A DNA stretch of 60,092 nucleotides, from assembly GCA_947464955.1 (NCBI GenBank), contig CANHZI010000002.1, positions 1 to 60,092 of the forward strand, read 5' to 3'. The stretch is from Oxalobacteraceae bacterium. GTDB taxonomy: Bacteria; Pseudomonadota; Gammaproteobacteria; Burkholderiales; Burkholderiaceae_D. Below are positions 55,044 to 60,092 of the stretch, piece by piece. A program made the position numbers and the translations under genes. How positions within the stretch are numbered: the stretch's first letter is position 1; every line of letters starts with the position of its first letter. The notes below the pieces were generated by a model. That model worked only from the letters and a program-made list of their open reading frames with translations, was not told the origin of the DNA and ran no database searches.

Positions 55044-57063
55044 CTCCAAACTCCTCGTGCGGACTCCAAGATTTCAAGTGCGTTCACTTCGAAATCTCAG
55101 TCGCGAAAAAACCGACACGCTGCTGCTGATTCTCGCTTGCTTTCTAGCGATCAGTAATCACTTTAGCTCCGCGCCAGTATGGGTAATCGGCAGTTCGATA
55201 ACCGTAATGATTTGGCGCACATGGCTCACCATGACCGGCCGCGAGCTACCGGCGAAGCTGATTTTAATACCGGTTGCGATGCTCTTGATGGGTGGTATCT
55301 TCTTGCATTTTCGAAGTTTCTTCGGTCGCGAAGCGGGTGTATCGATGCTACTGATCCTGATCGCCTGCAAGATGCTAGAGATGCACGCCAAACGCGATCT
55401 TTTTGTCATCGTCTTTCTCGCTTTATTTTTGATACTAACTAGCTTCTTTGATTCACAGAGCCTCGTTAGTGCAATGCAAGTCAGCCTCAGCGCGATTGCA
55501 ATTCTGCTGGCACAAATTTCCTATCAATTTGCTGCGCGCACGACCAGCATCTGGCAACGCCTCAGAATTATCTTCAAGATGATTGGTCTTGCTATTCCGC
55601 TGACAGTCATCTGCTTTTTCCTGTTTCCACGAATTCAAGGTCCATTGTGGGGCTTACCAAGTGACGCTAACATCGCTCGCAGCGGCCTATCAGATTCGAT
55701 GTCACCCGGCAATATTAGCAAGCTCGCGATGTCTGAGGAGCTCGTGTTCAGAGTGAAATTCCTTGATGGTGCACCAGAAAAATCCCAGCTATATTGGCGC
55801 GCGATCACACTCGACGATTTCGATGGCCGCACCTGGACAGCATCAAATAAAGGTAAGGACTCAAGGCCTATAGAAAGCACTCAAGTGAGGGTTGGGGGTA
55901 AGGCAATTCGGCAAGAAATCACTTTAGAACCGAGCGGAAACTACACTCTATTCGGTCTCGACCTCACAGTGAAAGCGCCAGAAGTGCTGGGGGGTACAGC
56001 CTATCTTAACCGCAATGCGGAATTACTTTCCTCATTCCCATTGCAAAATCGTTTGCGCTACCAAGTGATCTCATATCCGCAATATCTCTTTGGTACAGAA
56101 GCAGACTCCTCCGCCTTAAGGCAAGCACTGACACTTCCTCGTCGCTTTAACCCGCAAACAGCAGCATTTGCAGAACAGATTAAGCGTCAATTCTCAACAC
56201 CAAAAGAACGAATTACGGCACTACTTTCCCATTTTCGAAACGAGTCATTTTTCTACACTCTAGAACCGCCACCACTAGGCAGAAACACCATAGATGACTT
56301 CTTGTTTCGCACTCGCGCTGGATTCTGCGAGCACTATGCGAGCAGTTTTGCCATCGTAATGCGCTACCTAGATATCCCATCAAGAATTGTCACTGGGTAC
56401 CAAGGAGGTAGTTTAAACACTCAAGATGGCTATTACGAAGTACGCCAATCCGATGCCCATGCCTGGGTTGAAGTTTGGCTCGATCAATCAGGATGGGTCC
56501 GTATTGATCCAACGGCAGCAGTTGCGCCTGACAGAATATTAAAGAATCTCAACGCAACCCAACAAAACTCTGGTATTAACGGTTTGGTCAATCAAATGAT
56601 GGGGGCAAATGGATTCATCAACGAAATCCGCATGCGTTGGAGTGCGCTGAACAATACGTGGAATCAATGGGTCCTGAACTACAATGAGAATAAACAAAAT
56701 GATATTCTAAGATCACTCGGGCTAAAGGATGTTGACTGGCAAAAAGGTCTTATCAATTTATTCTTGATTGGTCTTGCAATTCTTGGACTAATGGCGATGC
56801 CATTGCTCAAACGCCGAGCAAAGCCTGTACCAATCGACGAACTATATTCTCGATTTTGCAAAACTTTGTCAAAGAAAGGATTAATTAAAGCAAACTCAGA
56901 AGGGCCACATGATTTCTTGGCACGCCTGCGTACACAACTCAGTCAGGAAGACTATCTGATCGCCAAAGAAATAATTCATTATTACATCGATCAAAAGTAT
57001 GGAAAGCAGTCAGATGCCCGACGTCTCAACGATATAATGCAGAGACTCAAGCAATTAAAATAG
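55036..57063 (+). CDS. TgpA-like membrane transglutaminase (DUF3488)
   Basis: The 675-aa protein has five or six N-terminal membrane helices (DUF3488), a periplasmic transglutaminase domain and a C-terminal helix with a cytoplasmic DUF4129-like tail. Catalytic residues are visible: Cys in RAGFCEHYASSF, His in DAHAWVEVWL and Asp in RIDPTAA. Pseudomonas TgpA, of the same layout, is reported as important for growth. ATG 55036 overlaps the DUF58 stop. Confidence 0.92.
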   Translation: MTSSKLLVRTPRFQVRSLRNLSREKTDTLLLILACFLAISNHFSSAPVWVIGSSITVMIWRTWLTMTGRELPAKLILIPVAMLLMGGIFLHFRSFFGREAGVSMLLILIACKMLEMHAKRDLFVIVFLALFLILTSFFDSQSLVSAMQVSLSAIAILLAQISYQFAARTTSIWQRLRIIFKMIGLAIPLTVICFFLFPRIQGPLWGLPSDANIARSGLSDSMSPGNISKLAMSEELVFRVKFLDGAPEKSQLYWRAITLDDFDGRTWTASNKGKDSRPIESTQVRVGGKAIRQEITLEPSGNYTLFGLDLTVKAPEVLGGTAYLNRNAELLSSFPLQNRLRYQVISYPQYLFGTEADSSALRQALTLPRRFNPQTAAFAEQIKRQFSTPKERITALLSHFRNESFFYTLEPPPLGRNTIDDFLFRTRAGFCEHYASSFAIVMRYLDIPSRIVTGYQGGSLNTQDGYYEVRQSDAHAWVEVWLDQSGWVRIDPTAAVAPDRILKNLNATQQNSGINGLVNQMMGANGFINEIRMRWSALNNTWNQWVLNYNENKQNDILRSLGLKDVDWQKGLINLFLIGLAILGLMAMPLLKRRAKPVPIDELYSRFCKTLSKKGLIKANSEGPHDFLARLRTQLSQEDYLIAKEIIHYYIDQKYGKQSDARRLNDIMQRLKQLK

Positions 57064-57075
57064 TAATCAACCATT

Positions 57076-58212
57076 TTGGCGCAGAACATTTTGAAAATTT
57101 TACGAAGCTCGCTCACACTCGCTTTGCTCACGACAATTTTATTGCACAGTGCAGATGCAAATAGCGGAACGAATAGTAAGCATAAAAAAAAGAAGCAGAC
57201 AGCGAAAGTAATCAACTCTCAGATTATCAAAGAAAACGTCCATTTTCTTGAATGGAAGGGTATTCAAGAATTGAAGCAAGTCATGCTGACTCAACATCAA
57301 TTTGATTCGGCAGAATTTGATCGCATCTTCGAGAAAGTACGCTTTGTCGAAGCTGCAGTCCAATCTATGAAGCCAATGCCCATTGGCAAACCCAAAAATT
57401 GGAAAGTATATCGATCACGATTTGTGGAAACCGCTAGAGTCAATGCGGGTCTCTTGTTCTGGGAGAGGAATGAGCCAGTATTACAACAGGTGGAATCAGA
57501 ATTTGGCATTCCAGCTGAGATCATCGTCGGCTTGATTGGTGTTGAAACCATCTATGGCAAAAATATGGGCAAATTCAATGCGATTGATGCCATCACCACC
57601 CTCGCTTTTTCTTACCCTGACACACCGAACAAAGAACAACGTAGCGCTTTCTTCAAGAATGAACTGATCCAATTGTTACTCTGGTCCAGAGAATCGAAAA
57701 TTGATCCACTAGAAATCAAAGCGTCTTACGCAGGAGCAATTGGACTATGTCAATTCATGCCTTCAAGTCTTCGTAGCTATGCGATCGATTTTGATCATGA
57801 TGGAAAAATTGATCTTCGTGGTTCAGAAACAGATGCAATTGGTAGCGTCGCGAACTACCTCGTGCGGCACGGATGGAAAAAAGGCCTGCCATATGCGTTC
57901 CCAGCTTCGCTATATTCAACGAATTTGTCACAGGAGACTGAAAACAAAGAACTCCTGGATATTTTAGGGAAAGGCTTAAGAGCAAGCTTCACGCTCGATC
58001 AGTTGAAACCTCGGTTCACAACACCTGATGCAAATGCGCCAACGAACATCATGTATGGAGTTATTGATTTACAGAATGGTGATGACCCAACTGAGTATTG
58101 GTTAGGAACAGAAAACTTCTTCGCTATTACTCAATACAATCGGAGTTATTTTTACGCGATGTCAGTAATTGACTTAGGGAAAGCAATCAATTTAGCCCGT
58201 ACAAAAAACTAG
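57076..58212 (+). CDS. mltB: Lytic murein transglycosylase B (MltB)
   Basis: This approximately 378-aa SLT-fold (GH103) enzyme has catalytic Glu in GLIGVETIYGKNMG. The family blocks ASYAGAIGLCQFMPSSLR, FDHDGKIDLRGS and GSVANYLVRHGW are present. It cleaves peptidoglycan to 1,6-anhydromuropeptides. No ATG is available: the start is TTG 57076 or TTG 57091, ahead of the signal-like SSLTLALLTTILLHSADA. It has no lipobox, so it is probably soluble in the periplasm. It follows the transglutaminase gene by 12 bp. Confidence 0.92.
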   Translation: MAQNILKILRSSLTLALLTTILLHSADANSGTNSKHKKKKQTAKVINSQIIKENVHFLEWKGIQELKQVMLTQHQFDSAEFDRIFEKVRFVEAAVQSMKPMPIGKPKNWKVYRSRFVETARVNAGLLFWERNEPVLQQVESEFGIPAEIIVGLIGVETIYGKNMGKFNAIDAITTLAFSYPDTPNKEQRSAFFKNELIQLLLWSRESKIDPLEIKASYAGAIGLCQFMPSSLRSYAIDFDHDGKIDLRGSETDAIGSVANYLVRHGWKKGLPYAFPASLYSTNLSQETENKELLDILGKGLRASFTLDQLKPRFTTPDANAPTNIMYGVIDLQNGDDPTEYWLGTENFFAITQYNRSYFYAMSVIDLGKAINLARTKN

Positions 58213-58482
58213 ATAAAATACCATTGCCCAAATGTTATGGCTTTTTTGCCGACATTTACGATAAAAAATATTGCAAATAAGAATTTTTTGTACTAGAGTA
58301 ATGTTATCTAATGATACATTTATGATGGTTTCGAGGAAAGTGTCAATAGATTTAACAATTTTCTTTATTGTTTTCTTGCTTAAAAAGTAGATAATTTTGT
58401 TTTAAAGATATAGTATTACTGTTTAAGTAATTTATTACAGTGCCCTCCTGCAACATAAATAAACATCAATAACGAGGTAATG
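58213..58482 (+). promoter_or_regulatory. Very AT-rich spacer with overlapping inverted repeats before the HTH gene
   Basis: About 270 bp of unusually AT-rich DNA. Close to the HTH gene lie ATTACT-GTTTA-AGTAAT (58415-58431) and, sharing its right arm, GTAAT-TT-ATTAC (58427-58438). These could be an operator, perhaps for the small HTH protein itself (inference). Confidence 0.4.
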
Positions 58483-58791
58483 ATGCCAAACTTGACACAA
58501 CTTGAATCAGATGAAATCGACTACGATCCAAATAACCTTTTGGATACTTTGATCAAACAATTGCATCTGAAAAATGATGCGGCTCTCTCTAGAGCGCTAG
58601 AAGTTGCACCACCGGTCATCAGTAAGATTCGTCACCGTCGTTTGCCAGTGGGCGCATCATTATTGATCCGTATGCATGAAATTAGTGACGTCAGCATCAA
58701 AGATTTGCGAGGCTTGATGGGCGATCGTCGCGCTAAGTTCCGTATCAGCGACAAGCAATTTAAACCAAAAGATCCGAGCTCAAACTCTTGA
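58483..58791 (+). CDS. Small helix-turn-helix regulator
   Basis: The 102-aa protein has a Cro/CI-like HTH: LLDTLIKQLHLKNDAALSRA followed by LEVAPPVISKIRHRRLPVG (about residues 19-57). A basic tail (GDRRAKFRISDKQFKPKDP) follows. ATG 58483 is preferred to the adjacent ATG 58480 because the GAGG site is then 5 nt away. It appears to be a chromosomal regulator with its own promoter and terminator; targets unknown. Confidence 0.85.
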   Translation: MPNLTQLESDEIDYDPNNLLDTLIKQLHLKNDAALSRALEVAPPVISKIRHRRLPVGASLLIRMHEISDVSIKDLRGLMGDRRAKFRISDKQFKPKDPSSNS

Positions 58792-58810
58792 TTTTTTCGT
58801 GAGTACGAAC

Positions 58811-58852
58811 AAAAAAAATCGAAGTTTAGTCTTGGACTAGCTTCGATTTTTT
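58811..58852 (+). terminator. Bidirectional intrinsic terminator
   Basis: A stem AAATCGAAG / CTTCGATTT continues into an inner TAGTC/GACTA stem with one bulge and is flanked by A8 and T6. It lies between the HTH gene and the converging cysM. Confidence 0.9.
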
Positions 58853-58909
58853 AGTATTTAAGGCCAGATACTTGTCTAGCCTAGAGGAAATTGTTGTTTT
58901 TTGGCACGT

Positions 58910-59812
58910 CTATGCTGGAAAAACTCCTGTCGATAAGTAGCGGTCGCCACGATCACAAACGATAAATACTATCGTTGCGTTTTCCACTGTTTCTGAAATT
59001 CTCAAAGCTACCTCGCATGCACCTGCAGCAGAGATACCACAGAAGATTCCTTCTTCAACAGCCAAACGTCTAGCCATAACCTCAGCAGCAGATTGCGTTA
59101 CATATTCCAAAGCGTCGACCTTTGCTTTGTTATAGATCTTAGGTAGATAGGCTTCTGGCCATTTGCGAATGCCCGGAATTTGTGATCCTTCATCTGGTTG
59201 CACACCAACCACCTGCACTTCTGGATTCTTTTCTTTCAAAAATGAAGAAACGCCCATGATAGTACCGGTCGTGCCCATCGCGCTGACAAAATGGGTGACG
59301 CGACCATCCGTATCACGCCAAATTTCAGGCCCAGTTCCTTCGTAATGCGCTAAGGGATTATCTGCATTGGCAAATTGATCTAGGATCAGTCCTTTGCCCT
59401 CTTTTTGCATTTGTTCTGCAAGGTCACGTGCTGTCTCCATGCCCCCTGCTTGCGGCGTCAAAACGATCTGAGCACCGTAGGCAGCCATACTCTGACGACG
59501 TTCTACGCTCAAATGTTCAGGCATCAACAAGATCATCTTGTATCCGCGCATCGCAGCCGCCATCGCCAAGGCAATACCAGTATTGCCACTCGTCGCTTCA
59601 ATCAAAGTATCACCAGGTTTGATTTGACCACGCTCTTCCGCGCGCTTTATCATCGACAAGGCCGGACGATCCTTAACAGAACCTGCTGGATTATTACCTT
59701 CGAGTTTACCGAGAATTATGTTGTTGCGGCGCCGCGCTTCTTCGCTTGGAAGGCGTTGTAAACGCACAAGTGGCGTGTTGCCAATCGTGTCTTCAATCGT
59801 GAGATAGCTCAT
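58910..59812 (-). CDS. cysM: Cysteine synthase B (O-acetylserine sulfhydrylase B)
   Basis: This 300-aa fold-type II PLP enzyme has the PLP lysine K47 (PAGSVKDRPA) and the substrate loop ATSGNTGIALA. The phosphate-binding glycine loop is SAMGTTGTIMG. ARRRNN and the overall length favour CysM over CysK. It makes cysteine from O-acetylserine and sulfide or thiosulfate. ATG 59812 gives the family start MSYLTIEDTIGNTPLV. Confidence 0.94.
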   Translation of the reverse strand: MSYLTIEDTIGNTPLVRLQRLPSEEARRRNNIILGKLEGNNPAGSVKDRPALSMIKRAEERGQIKPGDTLIEATSGNTGIALAMAAAMRGYKMILLMPEHLSVERRQSMAAYGAQIVLTPQAGGMETARDLAEQMQKEGKGLILDQFANADNPLAHYEGTGPEIWRDTDGRVTHFVSAMGTTGTIMGVSSFLKEKNPEVQVVGVQPDEGSQIPGIRKWPEAYLPKIYNKAKVDALEYVTQSAAEVMARRLAVEEGIFCGISAAGACEVALRISETVENATIVFIVCDRGDRYLSTGVFPA

Positions 59813-59947
59813 ATGGAATTTGCAAAGAATATTGCAACGAGAATGCAAAGCCACATTTTAATCGGTTCAGGATTTTCCCGCTTAGATGAAAATGTAGTTT
59901 GTTTATACCAACAAGCGATAAAAAGAAAAATCCCCTACGTTGAGGTA

Positions 59948-59981
59948 ATGCCGTTCAGTTAAGACTGAGCGGCATTTTTTT
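59948..59981 (+). terminator. Orphan plus-strand intrinsic terminator
   Basis: Stem ATGCCGTTCAGT / ACTGAGCGGCAT (one G-U pair) with loop TAAG is followed by T7. No plus-strand gene precedes it (cysM is on the minus strand), so it may end a small RNA, see findings. Confidence 0.8.
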
Positions 59982-60027
59982 ATTTGGGACTTGTAAACGT
60001 TCCACTATCCTGTTAACCTTCGTCGCC

Positions 60028-60092
60028 ATGCTCGACGAACCCATTCATTTCTTAGCCAATCATCTTGAATTGCCCGACTGGAGGCGACTTGG
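60028..60092 (+). CDS. Start of an unidentified protein, cut by the window edge
   Basis: An ATG at 60028 opens a frame for at least 21 residues (MLDEPIHFLANHLELPDWRRL), truncated at the right edge. No ribosome site is clear. The piece is too short to name. Confidence 0.4.
   Translation, partial: MLDEPIHFLANHLELPDWRRL

Overview
The window looks like chromosomal DNA of a moderate-GC (about 47 percent by eye) betaproteobacterium of the Burkholderiales, most likely Oxalobacteraceae and perhaps Undibacterium. This is an inference from several signs: a groESL operon with both a CIRCE operator and a sigma-32-like promoter, the run MoxR - DUF58 - transglutaminase - MltB - small HTH protein - CysM, and a complete MSHA-type pilus locus. 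No rRNA, tRNA, CRISPR array or prophage was seen.

Layout. 1-1.7 kb is mobile-DNA related: the N-terminal part of an IS91-family (HUH, Y2) transposase reads out of the window on the minus strand, and divergent from it is an integron-type integrase (IntI) whose promoter carries a perfect LexA box. No attC cassette array is visible. 1.8-4.2 kb is groES-groEL. 4.3-16.6 kb holds mixed housekeeping genes: an OPT-family peptide transporter, a DTW-domain tRNA modification enzyme, a TIGR01777 epimerase, a long TonB/TolA-like protein, a LysE exporter, a glutathione S-transferase, a chalcone-isomerase-like secreted protein, a chemoreceptor and threonine aldolase.

16.9-33.4 kb encodes trans-4-hydroxy-L-proline catabolism, split into two blocks. 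Block 1 (16.9-20.6 kb) has the epimerase and a three-subunit D-hydroxyproline dehydrogenase. Block 2 (29.0-33.4 kb) has a PAS-AraC regulator, a pyrroline-4-hydroxy-2-carboxylate deaminase of the DapA fold, a 2-oxoglutarate-semialdehyde dehydrogenase and a GntR/FCD regulator. Together they would turn hydroxyproline into 2-oxoglutarate. About 8 kb of other genes lies between the blocks: a YXWGXW lipoprotein, an alpha/beta hydrolase, a ClpP-fold membrane protein, a small TonB-domain protein and two secreted amidohydrolases. A secreted M28 aminopeptidase follows block 2. The peptidase, the amidohydrolases and the OPT transporter would suit a peptide-scavenging lifestyle (inference).

35.8-36.7 kb is the ribosome-assembly GTPase YlqF/RbgA. 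37.0-52.9 kb is a 15-gene MSHA pilus operon on the minus strand, in transcription order mshE-G-A-C-D-O-P-Q-I-(PilN-like)-J-K-L-M-N. This is a permutation of the Vibrio/Shewanella order, with no mshB, mshF or mshH recognised. Divergent from it, 53.1-58.8 kb carries moxR, a DUF58 gene, a TgpA-like transglutaminase, mltB and a small HTH regulator. cysM is on the minus strand, and the start of an unidentified plus-strand gene closes the window. A plus-strand intrinsic terminator near 59.95 kb has no gene in front of it, so an unannotated small RNA is possible there.
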